Source of the DNA: Marchantia polymorpha subsp. ruderalis
Taxonomy: Eukaryota > Streptophyta > Marchantiopsida > Marchantiales > Marchantiaceae
Direction of reading: 5' to 3'
Assembly (NCBI GenBank): GCA_037833965.1
Contig: AP031355.1
Span: 4,985,501-5,049,500 of the forward strand
DNA length: 64,000 nucleotides
Shown here: in pieces, positions 41,701 through 53,706 of the stretch
Numbering within the stretch: the stretch's first letter is position 1
Layout: each line of letters begins with the position of its first letter
Notes under the pieces: model-generated
What the model was told of the DNA's origin: nothing
What the model saw: the letters and a program-made list of their open reading frames with translations, nothing else
Database searches by the model: none
Translations under genes and position numbers: made by a program

Positions 41701-43234
41701 CGACATACGCGGTTGTTGGAACAGTGTCAGCTCGCACGGCAGGCGGATGAGGAGGTAATCCGCAGGCTACAGTCAGAGTGTGGCGAATTGAGAGCGCAAC
41801 GTGCTGAGGCCGAATCGCAATTAGTGATAGTTGAAGAGGATCGCAGGAAGGAGGCAGATCGCACAAAGGTGGAGACGGCGAGGCGTGTCGCCCACTGTCT
41901 CAAGGGCTACGCCCACTGGGAAGTGGCGGCGCAGGAGAAACTCACACTGCGTGAGTTTGAACTTCGCGCAGCCGGGTTGTTGTCAGGCGACCGTAGGAGT
42001 CGGCGGAAGGTAGCAAAGAAGCTCGATGCTTTTCTGTCGAAGGCGCAGGATACCATGTCCGCCCTCGAAGTGGAGGTGTCCGCGGCGTTGCAGCGATTGG
42101 GACTGCGCAGTCGAGCGGAAGACTGGCAGGGTAGGGAGTTAGTGCGCGGCAGTCCGCCGCGCAGGAGACGTAGCACAGGTACCGCGGAGTGTAGTGTAGC
42201 GTGGTCCCGTGCAGGCGTGTAGCATAGTGCAGTGTAGTGTTAGGTAGGACTTAGAAGGTATAAAATAGTTCCAGGCGTTTTGCCTGGGGTTCTTTCCCAT
42301 CAGAAGTGCAGATCAGGAACCCATTTCCTTTGCGTGTTTGTGTCCTTGAGTTCTGTCACCACGCACGAGGAGTTACAACTTAGCGTTCCGCATTTTGTAA
42401 CTGAAGGCCTTCGGCCGAATGTTCAGAGCTAGTCCATTGGTTAGAGACTTGAGTAGTTCGGATCTGCACCTGCGGGTGACTGCCGATGCTCAGAGCCAGT
42501 GACTAGTTAGATACTTGAACAGTTTCGCCCCTACACCTTCGAGTGTTTCTTTCTGATTGTACTCCCTTGGGATTTTTCCCCTGAATGCCAAAGTGAAGTT
42601 TTGCTACTTCGTGTAAGCCTTGGTTGTAAATTCAGGTTACGCTGCAGCAGGTGCCTTGAGGGTAACCCCTGTAGTATTTCTGGGAATGACAAGTGCCTGA
42701 GAATTCAAACTCTTCAATAGACCGTTATTGTGTTACTGGAATGTTTCTCAGTGAGTCCTTCAGTGCGGACCTGTGTTCTCTGCGCGTTTTGTGAGTTGAG
42801 GGTGTTGTTCACCGCGTATGAGTGACTTCGATCCGAAGTAGGCAGTCCAAACCGGGTTTCCTACACTAGCAGCAAGCTAGTGGAAGTGTTGTAAAAGCCG
42901 GAGTTGGAAGTCACTACCCGCAGCTTCGCCGAGTGTGCTCGCGAGAGACTTTCCCCCTGAAATCCTGAAGTAGAGGTCCTAACGGATCTCTGGGTTGTGT
43001 TTCTGTAGTTTCAGGTGTGTGTGTGTGTGTGTGTGTTACGCTGCACTGTGCGACCTCCGAGTGCGCTCCGAGTGGACACTTGCAGTATTTCTGGGAGTGA
43101 CAGTTGCCTGAGAATTCAAACTCCTCAATAGTCTGTTAAAACGTGACACTTTGTACCCTGTGTGTTCCTCTGTCCCTGTGGGTTCGACCTTTCTACCACT
43201 ATATTGCAGTTTTAGCCTTTAGTGGGTTATTACA
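38745..43234 (+). mobile_element. A1 3' LTR, main part
   Basis: Nearly identical to 21334-25800 and ends GGGTTATTACA, followed by target copy GTTTA. Core promoter at 42259-42287. Together with 34332-38744 it forms a head-to-head inverted pair of about 4.4-kb arms. Confidence 0.92.
39115..42222 (+). pseudogene. LTR U3 protein in the A1 3' LTR (broken copy)
   Basis: Co-linear with the copy at 21704-24790, differing by only a handful of residues plus a short segment near the end of the N-terminal domain. About one break separates the N-terminal domain from the rest. By position this is the copy that would lie downstream of pol in a genomic RNA. Confidence 0.88.
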
Positions 43235-46200
43235 GTTTAACAGACTTTTGTAGAGTTTGAATTCTCAGGCGACTGTCACTCCCAGAAATACTGCAGTGCT
43301 CGACTCGGAGGCTCGACTCGGAGGAGGATACTCGACTCGGAGGATGCTCGGAGGATGCACAGTACAGCGTAGTCACTCAACACACACACACACACACACC
43401 TGAAACTGGCAAAAGCACACTCGGAGGTCGGTCAGGACCTCCGCTTCGGATTTCAGGGGGAAAATGTTTCACAAGTTCACTCAGAGGCTCTGCAGGTAGT
43501 GACTCCCACTCCGGCTTTTACTGCCCTTCCGCCAGGAACTAGCGTAGGGAACCCGGACTGGACTTCCCACTTCGGAACGAAGCCCCTTCATACGCCGTGG
43601 ACGTCACCCTCGACTCACACCAAACGCAGGGGGTACAGGCCCGACTGAGAACTTAACTGAGACACAATCCAGTAACACACACACACAACCTGAATTGCAA
43701 ACCAAGGCCTACACGAAGTAATAAAACTTCACTTTGGCATTCAGGGGAAACTTCCCGTAGGAGTACAATCAGGATATGTCACTCGAAGGAGTAAGGGGGA
43801 ACTGTTCAAGTCTCTAACTCGCAACCGGCTCTGAGCATCAGAAATCACCCGCAGGTGCAGATCCGCACTACTCAAGTCTCTAACCGGGTACTAGCTCTGA
43901 ACATTCAGCCGAAGGCCTTCAACTACAACATACGGTAACTTCGCTATGCTGCAGCTTCTCTACGTGGTGCCAGGACCAAAATGCACAAACACGCCAAGAA
44001 AGTGAGTTCCTGATCTGCACTTCCGAAACTGGAAGAGTCCCAAGGCAAAACGCCTTGATCTACTTTATACCCTCAAAGGTCCTAACTAACACTACGCTAT
44101 CCTATCTACTACTCGCAACACTTGCACGAAACCAAACTACGCTACTGCACTCTGCAGATCCGGTGCTGCGCCTCCTGCGCGCCGGACTGCCTCGCTCTCT
44201 ATCTCTACCTTGCCAATCTTCCGACCGGCTGCGCAACCCCAGACGCCGGAGGGCTGCAGTCACTTCCGACTCCAAGTGCGCCATAGTGTCGCGCGCACCC
44301 GACAAGAAGGATTCTAATCTCCTTGCTACTCGCCGCCGACTCCGACTGTCACCCTCCGTCAATGCCGCCGCCCGAAGCTCAAACTCCCTGAGTGTGATCT
44401 TCTCTTGAGCTGCCACCTCCCAATGGGCGTATCCTTTTAGACAGTGAGTCACCCGCGTCGCCAACTCTTCTCGCGCCCGGCAACTGCCTTCCACCTCTGC
44501 TAGCTGCATTTCCGCATCCGCGCGCTGCGCCCTCAAATCCGCACACTCGGATTGCAAGTTGCGCAACAACTCCTCATCCTCCTTGCGTGTTCTTTGACTT
44601 TCTTCTAAGGCGCGCGTCTGGCGCGCAAGCTCTGCTGCTAAGATGCGGTTTTGCCTCCGCTCTTCCTGCAATTCCGACTCGATCTTTGTTCGCATTAGCT
44701 CGGCATCCGCTTGGCTTTTCGTCGCCGCATCCTCCCTCTGCTGTTGCAAGGTTTGGTATAGCTTCTGTGTGACCGCTTGGTGTTGTCGGAGGGTAGTGTT
44801 CCTATCCTGCAATACTTGGCACCTAGAGGCCCAAGTGGCCACCTTGCTCCTCGTCCTGCGCTTGACGGTCTCCACATAAGACTGCGGTTTTCCGGTACCC
44901 GAGTACTTGGATGTCTTGCGATCCAGATATCGCAGGAGTGGGACTATCTGCTCGCACAACACCCCTGTTGGCGTTTTCTGCACAGAATCCGCTTCCTGCT
45001 CTTCCGTGCTCGTCTCATCCTCAGTTTCGAGGATTTCAGTCGCCACTGAATCCCTTGGCGACTCCCTGGAACTGTGGCGCGCAGCAGCTTCCGCCGCGAC
45101 TGCCGCTCCACTCCCTGCTAAAATATCCAAGGCAGTGGGGGATCCCACTGCTTGAGCCCCTGTTCCGGCTCGATCTTCGGTTTCCGAAGGGATCGACGCC
45201 GCAGTGACTTTTGTCACCTTTGCACCGCCCGCTTCTGCTGCCTGCTCTTCCGGCGCGATCTGCGCAGAAGGTGTCTTCGCTGGAGGTGCGTTCGCCTAAG
45301 GCGTCCGCACACTGGTCGCCGGCCCTGTCCGTCTCGCAGTCGGCGAATCTGGCCGATTCTCTGTTGACCGACTCGCAGTCGGCCGACTAGCAGGTGTCCG
45401 ACTGTCAGTCGGATACACCCTGCGCGTCTTCACTCCACTTGGCCTGCTTGCTGGCGGCGTTTTCCCAGAAGTGCCTTCCGCCGAAGACGACCCTCTAAGG
45501 GTTGTTGGCTCGTCAGCCAAACTCCCTTCTGCTTCCGGCCTGCTGTCCGGTTCAACGCGCCGCTCAGTCGGCCTTCCTTCCGTTTGTTGACCTTCAGTCG
45601 CTCGACTCGTAGTCGGCCGACTGTCAGTCAGTCTGTCTTCTTCCGAAGGCATTGGCGCCTTCTGCGCAGAGGTATTTGCCAACTTCCCCAGAATCTGCGC
45701 GATTATCTCCTCCTGCGTGGGCAGGATACTCCGCCGGACCGGAGTACGCCCGGTCTCCTCAGTACTAGTTGGCATTTTGCGTGCCCTCTGTTTCGGTCGG
45801 CTGTGAGGCTCGTTGGTTGGCCGACTACGAGTCGGCGCAGCTGGCACTTCCTGCTGCCTGTCCTCAGGTCTCTCATCCCACTTCCGCTTTCGCGGAACGC
45901 GCTCACTTCGACGTTCTTCTGCTGCTCTTGCTGGGGGCGGAGCCGGAGGCGGACTGGCAGGGGCCTCGTCCGGATCCGTGTCTACTTCGGCCTCCCGCGA
46001 GTATCTACCTGGATAGCTCCGGGTCAGCAGCGGAAACCGTGTCCGCTCTGAATTTGTCATACATCCCATCGCCCGATAAAACACAATCAGGTAAGGCGAA
46101 AGATGATTGAGGGTTCCTCCTCTCTCTTCTTGCGCATGTTGGCGCGTCACCTTCCACAGGAGCCGTGCCCAATGCACTGGAGCTCCTGACAACACTAGCT

Positions 46201-48009
46201 CCACAAATCCTACTTGCCAACCATGCATGTAAGCGGTCTTGGTCGGCTGTAATATCTACAGCAATGCAGTCGCGACATTTCTCCGCAATCGATCTTTGTA
46301 ATCCCGTGTCCGGAAACCGTTCTTGGGATGCCTGGCAACTTTGAAAAGCTCATTGTAGGAGATTTCTTCCTCCTTGGACACCTTCACGCTATCGGCCTCG
46401 AAGAGGAGATACCCTTCCTCGCCGGCACACCTGCGCCCAGTCACAAATGTCCCACCTCTCTGGATGTGGACGGAATCCGCGTGAGGGCTTGTGTCTCTCC
46501 TGCAGATACTCGCGCACCATCTCCGGACATGTCCAGTTCCATCCCCACAGGAGGAAATCGAGCTTCAGCCCTGTCAGCACATCTTGGAATGCGCGTAGAC
46601 CGATCTGCGGCACCCTGAGTGGAGACACTCGCAGCTGGGGGACCTTCGACATTGCGTCGCCTGCACACACAGACGTTCTCCCTTCCGCTCGCTCTCTCAC
46701 AATCGCCGCTGCGCGTCGGCCGCTCAAGCACTGACTGCTGTCTCTCTCTCTTCTCTCGCGCTCAAGTTCGCTACTCGTAAATTCTCTCCAAGGTCTGTTA
46801 AGATCCTTGCGCAACTCGTCTCCGCACTCTCTCCTCTCACTGCAAGTCTCTCCGCCCTTGCGCGTAATCTTGGAAGCTGGAAATCGCAAAATCAAGAATG
46901 AGAGAATGAGACTGGAGAGCAGTCTTTTCTTCTCCGAATTCAAGATCGTCCAACGTTCTTATTGGTTACAATTTACGCAGCCGGCTATACGGCCTAACGG
47001 TTCGCCCTTGCATGCTCGAATTCACGTCTCCGCACTGCGCGCATTCGCATGCGTGAATGTTGAATTCTCCCGCCGCCACCGTCTTCCGGACTCGAGTTCG
47101 CCGCAGTGTATACGTCGGCTATGTTGTCTTTTCCTAACCCGACCATCACCGGAGGCGTGTCGCCGCTGGCGTGTTCCTTATCCGTCGGTGCCTTGCTGGA
47201 GGCGCACATCCAGTCGGCGCGAATTACGCCGGCGCGTATTCGTACCGCTTGTTTGTCCGTTCTGCCTCGTCTATTGCTGACGGCGCATATCCCGCCGGCG
47301 CAAATCATGCCAGCGCATCCGCCTATCAGCGCCACGTCGGAGGCGTACATCCGGCCGGCGCGTTTCTTCCGTTGCGCAGCCGCCAAAGGCGCTTCCGACT
47401 CTGAGTTGATTTCCTCCCATGAGCGCGTGATTCAGGCGCATCGCCGAAGGCGTACGGGAGTCCTTTCCGACTGTGAACCCTAGCGCGAACGGCGCATGTC
47501 CGGCTACGAGTTTTCCGATGCTCATAACTTCTTCGTCCCTGATCCATCTCCAACGCTCTTGGGCTCGTTAGGACGAGCGTCCCAAGCTCTTTCCAATGCA
47601 ACTTCAACCAATTGGAACTACCGTGTATTCCGATCGTTAGGAAGGTTTCCCTTTCCGCGCTAGCGGCGCATCGCCGAAGGCGCACTCATGGTCGGAAGCC
47701 TTCAGAGGTCCGTGCCGTTCTTCTGACGTCTTTAGCAAAATCTCCTCCGGAGGTGTCTGCGCCGGCAGCGTAGCTTCCTTAAACGCTGGAAGCGCGTGAG
47801 TAGAGACACCTCAGAAAAGGAGCTTTTGCCGAAGGCGCCGAAGACATTTGGCGCTGGTACATCCGGCTTCGCGATTCTTCGTGACCTCGTGACGATCTCC
47901 TCAATCCACTCTATTTAACGTACACTTTTCTAACTACAGACACTGCTTTGGTACTAGTTTTCTAAAATTGTTTAAATTCTGCAAAAAAAACAAAAAGTGT
48001 GTTACCACA
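43235..48009 (-). mobile_element. LTR-B copy B1, main part (solo LTR)
   Basis: Continues the LTR interrupted at 20456; the GTTTA at 43235-43239 is the target copy made by A1. It ends TGTGTTACCACA at 48009, followed by GGCAC, the duplicate of 20355-20359. The total LTR is about 4.87 kb. R/U5 has the hairpin (44041-44057) and TATA (44061-44069), U3 has the broken frame, and the leader has CGCCGGCG-rich repeats and a degenerate fold-back module (47560-47602). No internal domain remains, so it is a solo LTR. Confidence 0.9.
44102..46943 (-). pseudogene. LTR-B U3 protein, broken copy (B1)
   Basis: Shares with LTR-A the blocks KLDFLLWGWNWTCPEMVREY, RTRDYKDRLRR, WQVGFVELVLSGAPVHWARL, GGTLNHLSPYLIVFYR and the coiled-coil end with SRSRRRVARRLESFL and LGLRSRSEDWQGR. 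The linker is different: repeats derive from a TCGGCCGACTG motif instead of the palindromes of A. It is broken in a few places. Pairwise identity to A is clearly lower than among A copies, so A and B are separate families. Confidence 0.85.
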
Positions 48010-49133
48010 GGCACATGGAAAGATATGTTGAGAGGCTAGCTAGCTCTCTGATTACAGATCCAGGGTATTGTTTGGTCTGGTTTCCTACTACCCTGGAAGG
48101 TGAGGCGTATGAGTGGTATAGGGATCATTCTGAAGGTCATTTTGAGGGATGGGACCAGATGCAAAGGGAGTTCTTGAATGAGTTTAGGCCTGAGGTGGGG
48201 CAGGGTACTGCATTGAGAGCTTTGGCATCATTAAAACAGGGAAGGGAAGAGGAAATCTCAGCTTACATTAGAAGATTTGATCTTGTCTGTGCACGTTTTG
48301 TGGGTACAATGCTCAATGACGATACGCGGAGACAATTTTTTATCCAAGGGTTTTTCAAAGCTGGGACCATCAGAGGTGTGTTAGAGAGAAGCCCTCAAAC
48401 TCTTGTTGAGGCCAAGATGGCTGCCAGAGAGATAGAGAACATTGACAAGGACTATGATAGATTGTGGAGGAAGGAGGATGAATCCATTCCTCAGTTCATC
48501 CCAATTCGTCCCAGAGCAATTGAAGTAGACTCAGGTAGGCATAGGGGTCAAGCTCCCCATTCTCTCATTGAGTCAATTTCGCAGACCAGAGAACCAACAC
48601 CTGTTCTAGCATTGCCAGCCCCTACAGTGGATCCTAACCTGGCAGATGTAGAGAAAAGATTGAATGCCAGTCAGGCAGGTTTTCAGGAGACCATGATGAA
48701 ACAGATGCAGAGCATCACAAATCAGATGGCCTTGATGATCAGGAGTCAACAGCCAGGGCCTCCACCTCCAGTCGAGTCAGGTAGACATTCATCAAGCATG
48801 TGGTGTGTCCAGTGTGGTCAATCCGGGCACTTCAAACAGTTTTGTAGGGTGGTGCATAACCGTGATAATAGAATGAGCAATAGCCCACCTGTGCAACATC
48901 AAAGGGGCCAAGGACCAAATTACCAAGGTCAAGGCGGATACAGAGGGCCTCCTAGGGGTCAGGTTGGTCAAAATGGGGAGAGAAAAGAATTGCATGCTTT
49001 TTGTGGTAGGTGGCACTATCCAGGTCAGTGTTGGTCTGAAGTTGGGGTTAATGGGTGTAGTAACTGTGGAGGTAGTCATCCTTCTGACCAATGTCGGCAG
49101 CCAGACAAAGTCATTAGGATGCCTCAGCCTGCT
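48010..49133 (+). CDS. Element C gag, capsid and zinc knuckle (fossil, interrupted)
   Basis: Continues the gag from 20359: MERYVERLASSLI, LEGEAYEWYRDH, MQREFLNEFRPEVGQGTALR and LRALASLKQGREEEISAYIR are the standard gypsy gag core. A Gln/Pro linker and a zinc knuckle follow at 48804-48845 (CVQCGQSGHFKQFC), then a second Cys/His cluster (HAFCGRWHYPGQC, then CSNCGGSHPSDQC). It is interrupted at 49134 by solo LTR B2 (target CTGCT). Confidence 0.88.
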
Positions 49134-52100
49134 TGTGGTAACACACTTTTTGTTTTTTTGCAGAATTTAAACAATTTTAGAAAACTAGTACCGAAGCAGT
49201 GTTTGTAGTTAGAAAAGGGTACGTTAAAAAGAGTGGATTGATGAGATCGTCACGAGGACACGAAGAATCACGTAGTCGGATGTACCAACGCCAATGTCTT
49301 CGGCGCCTTCGGCAAAAGCTCCTTTTCAGAGGTGTCTCTACTCACGCGCCTCCAGCAAGGCGCCGACGGATAAGGAACGCACCAGCGGCGACACGCCTCC
49401 GGTGAGGGACGGGTTAGGAAAAGACAACATGACCGACGTATACCCTGCGGCGGACTCGAGTCCGGAAGGTGGCGGCGGCGGGAGAATTCAACATTCACGC
49501 ATGCGAATGCGCGCAGTGCGGAGACGTGAATTCGCGCATGCAAAGGGCGAACCGTTAGGCCGTATAGCCGGCTGCGTACGTTGTAACCAGTAAGAACGTT
49601 GGACGTTCTTGAAATCGGAGAAGAAAAGACTGCGCTCCAGTCTCATTCTCTCATTCTTGATGTTGCGATTTCCAGTTTCCAAGATTACGCGCAAGAGCGG
49701 AGCGACCTGCAGTGAGAGGAGAGAGTGCGGAGACGAGTTGCGCAAGGATCTTGACAGACCTTGGAGAGAATTGCGAGTAGCGAACTTGAGCGTGAGCGCA
49801 GAGAGAGTGAGCAGTCAGTGCTTGAGCGGCCGACGCGCAGTGGCGATTGTGAGAGAGCGAGCGAAAGGGAGAACGTTTGTGTGTGCAGGCAACGCAATGT
49901 CGAAGGTTCCCCAGCTGCGAGTGTCTCCACTCAGGGTGCCGTAGATCGGTCTACGCGCATTTCAAGATGTGCTGCTGAGGCTGAAGCTCGATTTTCTCCT
50001 GTGAGGGTGGAACTGGACATGTCCGGAGATGGTGCGCGAGTATCTGCAGGAGAGACACAAGCCCTCTTGCGGATTCCGTCCACATCCAGAAAGATGGGAC
50101 ATTTGCCACTAGGCGCAAGTGTTGGGCAGGTGTGCCGGCGAGGAAGGGGATCTCCTCTTCGAGGCCGATAGCGTGAAGGTGTCCCAAGAGGAAGAAATCT
50201 CCTACAATGAGCTCTTCAAAGTTGCCAGGCATCCCAAGAACGGTTTCCGGACACGGGATTACAAAGATCGATTGCGGAGAAATGTCGCGACTGCATTGCT
50301 GCAGATATTGCAGCCGACCAAGACCGCTTACATGCATGGTTGGCAGGTAGAATTTGTGGAGCTAGTGTTGTCAGGAGCTCCAGTGCATTGGGCACGGCTC
50401 CTGTGGAAGGTGACGCGCCAACATGCGCAAGAAGAGAAAGGAGGAACCCTCAATCATCTATCGCCTTACTTGATCGTGTTTTATCGGGCGATGGGATGTT
50501 TGACAAATGCTGAGAAAACACGGTTTCCGCAGCTGACCCAGAGCTATCCAGGTAGATATTCGAGGGAGGCCGAAGTAGACACGGATCCGGACGAGGAACC
50601 TGCCAGTACGCCTCCGGCTCCGGCTCCAGCAAGAGCAGCAGAAGAACGTCGAAGTGAGCGCATTCCGCGAAAGCGGAAGTGGGATGAGAGACCTGAGGAC
50701 AGGCAGCCGGAAGTGCCAGCTGTGCCAACTCGTGGTCGGCCCACCCCCGAGCCTCACAGTCGACCAAAACAGAGGGCACGCAAAATGCCAACTGGTACTG
50801 AGGAGACTGGGCGAACTCCGACCCGGCGGAATCTCACACAGGAGGAGATAATCGCGCAGATTCTAGGGAAGACGACAAATACCTCTGCACAGAAGGCACC
50901 AAGGCCTTCGGGAGGAGATGGATGGACTGACAGTCGGCCGACTACGAGTCGGACGACTGAAGGCCGACAAGCGGAAGGAAGGCCAACTGAACGGCGCGTT
51001 GAACCGGACCGCAGGCCGGAAGCAGAAGAGAGTTTGGTTGACGAGCCAACAACCCTCAGAGGATCGTCCTCGGCGGAAGGCACTTCTGGGAAAACGCCAC
51101 CAGCAAGCAGGCCAAGTGGAGTCAAGATGCGCAGGGTGTATCCGACTCCCAGTCGGACAACTGCTGGTCGGCCGACTGCGAGTCGGACAACAGAGAGTCG
51201 GCCGGATTCGCCGACTGCGAGACGGACGGGGCCGACGACCAGTGTGCGGACGCCTTCGGCGGACGCACCTTCAGCGAAGACACCTTCCGCGCAGATTGCG
51301 CCGGAAGAGTAGGCAGCAGAAGCGGGCGGTGCAAAAGTGACAAGAGTCACTGCGGCGTCGACCCCTTCGGAGACCGAAGATCGAGCCGGAACAGGGGCTC
51401 AAGCAGTGGGATCTCCCACTGCCCTGGATATTTTAGCAGGCAGTGGAGCAGCAGTCGCAGCGGAAGCTGCTGCGCGCCACAGTTCCAGGGAGTCGCCAAG
51501 GGATTCGGTGGCGACTGAAATCCTCGAGACTGAGGATGAGACGAGCTCGGAAGAGCAGGAAGCGGATTCGGTTCAGAAAACGCCAACAGGGGTGTTGTGC
51601 GAACAGATAGTTCCACTCCTGCGATATCTGGATCGCAAGACATCCAAGTACGCGGGTACTGGAAAACCGCAGTCTTATGTGGAGACTATCAGGCGAAGGA
51701 CGAGGAGCAAGGTGGCCGGGTGGGCCTCTAGGTGCCAAGTATATGTGGATAGGAACACCGCCCTCCGACAACACCTGGCGGTCACACAGAAGCTATACCA
51801 AGCCTTGCAGCAGCAGAGGGAGGATGCGGCGACGAAAAGTCAGGCGGATGCCGAGCTAATGCGGGCAAAGATCGAGTCGGAATTGCAGGAAGAGCGGAGA
51901 CAAAACTACGTTCTAGCAGCCGAGCTTGCGCGCCAGACGCGCGCCTTAGAAGAAAGTCAAAGAGCCCGCAAGGAGGATGAGGAGTTGTTGCGCAACTTGC
52001 AATCCGAGTGCTCGGATTTGAGGGCACAACGTGCGGAAGCAGAAATGCAGCTAGTAGAGGTGGAGAGCAGCTGCAGGGCGCGAGGAGAGTTGGCGACACG

Positions 52101-53399
52101 GGTGACTCGTTGTCTAAAAGGATACGCCCATTGGGAGGTGGCAACTCAAGAGAGGATCACACTCAGGGAGTTCGAGCTTCGGGCGGCGGCATTGACGGAG
52201 GGTGACAGTCGGAGTCGGCGGCGAGTGGCGAGGAAATTAGAAACCTTCTTGTCGGGTGCGCGCGACACTATGGCGCACTTAGAGTCGGAAGTCACTACAG
52301 CGCTCCGACGCGTGGGGTTGCGCAGCCGGTCGGAAGACTGGCAAGGTAGAGGCAGCGAGCGGAGCAGTCCGGCGCGCAGGAGGCGTAGCACCGGATCAGC
52401 CGAGTGTAGTAGAATAGTTTGGTTTCGCGCAGATGCTGCGAGTAGTAGATAGGATAGCGTAGTGCTAGTTAGGATCTTTGTGGGTATAAAGTAGATCAAG
52501 GCGTTTTGCCCTAGGACTCTTCCAGTTTCGGAAGTGCAGATCAGGAACTCACTTTCTTGGCGTGTTTGTGCATTTTGGTCCTGGCACCACGTAGAGAAGC
52601 TGCAGCATAGCGAAGTTACCGTATGTTGTAGTTGAAGGCCTTCGGCTGAATGTTCAGAGCTAGCACCCGGTTAGAGACTTGAGTAGTGTGGATCTGCACC
52701 TGCGGGTGATTTCTGATGCTCAGAGCCGGCTGCGAGTTAGATACTTGAACAGTTCCCCCTTACTCCTTCGAGTGACATATCCTGATTGTACTCCTACGGG
52801 AAGTTTCCCCTGAATGTCAATGTGAAGTTTTATTACTTCGTGTAAACCTTGATTTGTAATTCAGGTTGTGTGTGTGTTACTGGATCGTGTTTTCAGTAAG
52901 TTCTCAGTCGGGTCTGCACTCCCTGCGTTTGGTGTGAGAGTCGAGGGTGACGTCCACGGCGTATGAAGAGGCTTCGTTCCGAAGTGGGAAGTCCAGTCCG
53001 GGTACCCTACGCTAGTTCCTGGCGGAAGGGCAGTAAAAGCCGGAGTGGGAGGCACTACCTGCAGAACCTCTGAGTGAACTTTTGAGACACTTTCCTCCTG
53101 AAATCCGAAGCGGAGGTCCTGACCGACCTCCGAGTTGTGCTTTTGCCAGTTTCAGGTGTGTGTGTGTGTGTGTGTGTTGAGTGACCACGCTGTACCGTGC
53201 ATCCTCCGAGCATCCTCCGAGTCGAGATCCTCCTCCTAGTCGAGCACTGCAGTATTTCTGGGAGTGACAGTCGCCTAGAATTCAAACTCTACAAAAGTCT
53301 GTTAAACGTGACACTTTTACTCTGTGTGTTGCCTCTGTCCCCGTGGGTTCGATCTTTTTACCACCATACTGCAGTTTTAGCCTTTGGTGGGTTATTACA
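49134..53399 (+). mobile_element. LTR-B copy B2, solo LTR
   Basis: 4,266 bp from TGTGGTAACACACTTTTTG to GGGTTATTACA, with exact duplication CTGCT (49129-49133, 53400-53404). It shares U3 frame, TATA (52485-52493), hairpin (52497-52513) and U5 with B1, but its leader is about 0.6 kb shorter and lacks the fold-back module. It sits in the same gag as B1, in the opposite orientation, only about 1.1 kb away in element C coordinates. Confidence 0.93.
49609..52452 (+). pseudogene. LTR-B U3 protein, broken copy (B2)
   Basis: Same order as B1: N-terminal helical domain with RTRDYKDRLRR and WQVEFVELVLSGAPVHWARL, a linker rich in TEGRQAEGRPTERR-type repeats, and a coiled-coil end. There are about two or three breaks. 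The last 371 codons are open. Confidence 0.85.
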
Positions 53400-53404
53400 C
53401 TGCT

Positions 53405-53706
53405 GTTAGTCCTCACTAGGCTAGAGAAAATATGAGGGGTGCAAGACCACAGAATGAGCATTCTAACAATCTTAGACCCCCTAACTTGTATTATGATCAT
53501 GACAACAACAAGCAGACATTCAATCCACCTGTTTAGCTGCAGACTGTGAACAGATATATTTCCATCCAGAGTGAACCACGAGATGAACCTCGTAGTGACA
53601 GCAGAAAACAGGTTTCTTTTGCAGATCCATGTTCTTCAAACTCTCAAGATGCTAGATTTGCAAATGGCGATGATGGAGATGTCTAGCATAGTAGTTCTGA
53701 TCTTGG
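53405..53706 (+). CDS. Element C, gag-pol linker fragment
   Basis: One frame reads MRGARPQNEHSNNLRPPNLY and later SEPRDEPRSDSRKQVSFADP, a polar linker as found after gag zinc knuckles. It is decayed. It ends at a reverse LTR-A copy (53707); no further part of element C is recognised to the right. Confidence 0.55.

Larger units (their letters stand above)
20457..43234 (+). mobile_element. Element A1: Ty3/gypsy (Athila/Tat/Ogre-like) with giant LTRs
   Basis: Two LTRs flank gag, protease, RT-RNase H and integrase, with a tRNA-Asp-type primer site and a polypurine tract. The target duplication GTTTA is exact (20452-20456 and 43235-43239). Without later insertions the element would be about 16.5 kb. 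It has received a solo LTR (31095-33621) within integrase and a reverse LTR-A (34332 to about 38744) within its 3' LTR. LTRs are nearly identical (about half a dozen amino-acid differences over the shared U3 frame plus one local rearrangement), so it is young. The gag-pol region looks nearly whole, with perhaps one or two breaks besides the insertions. Confidence 0.93.
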
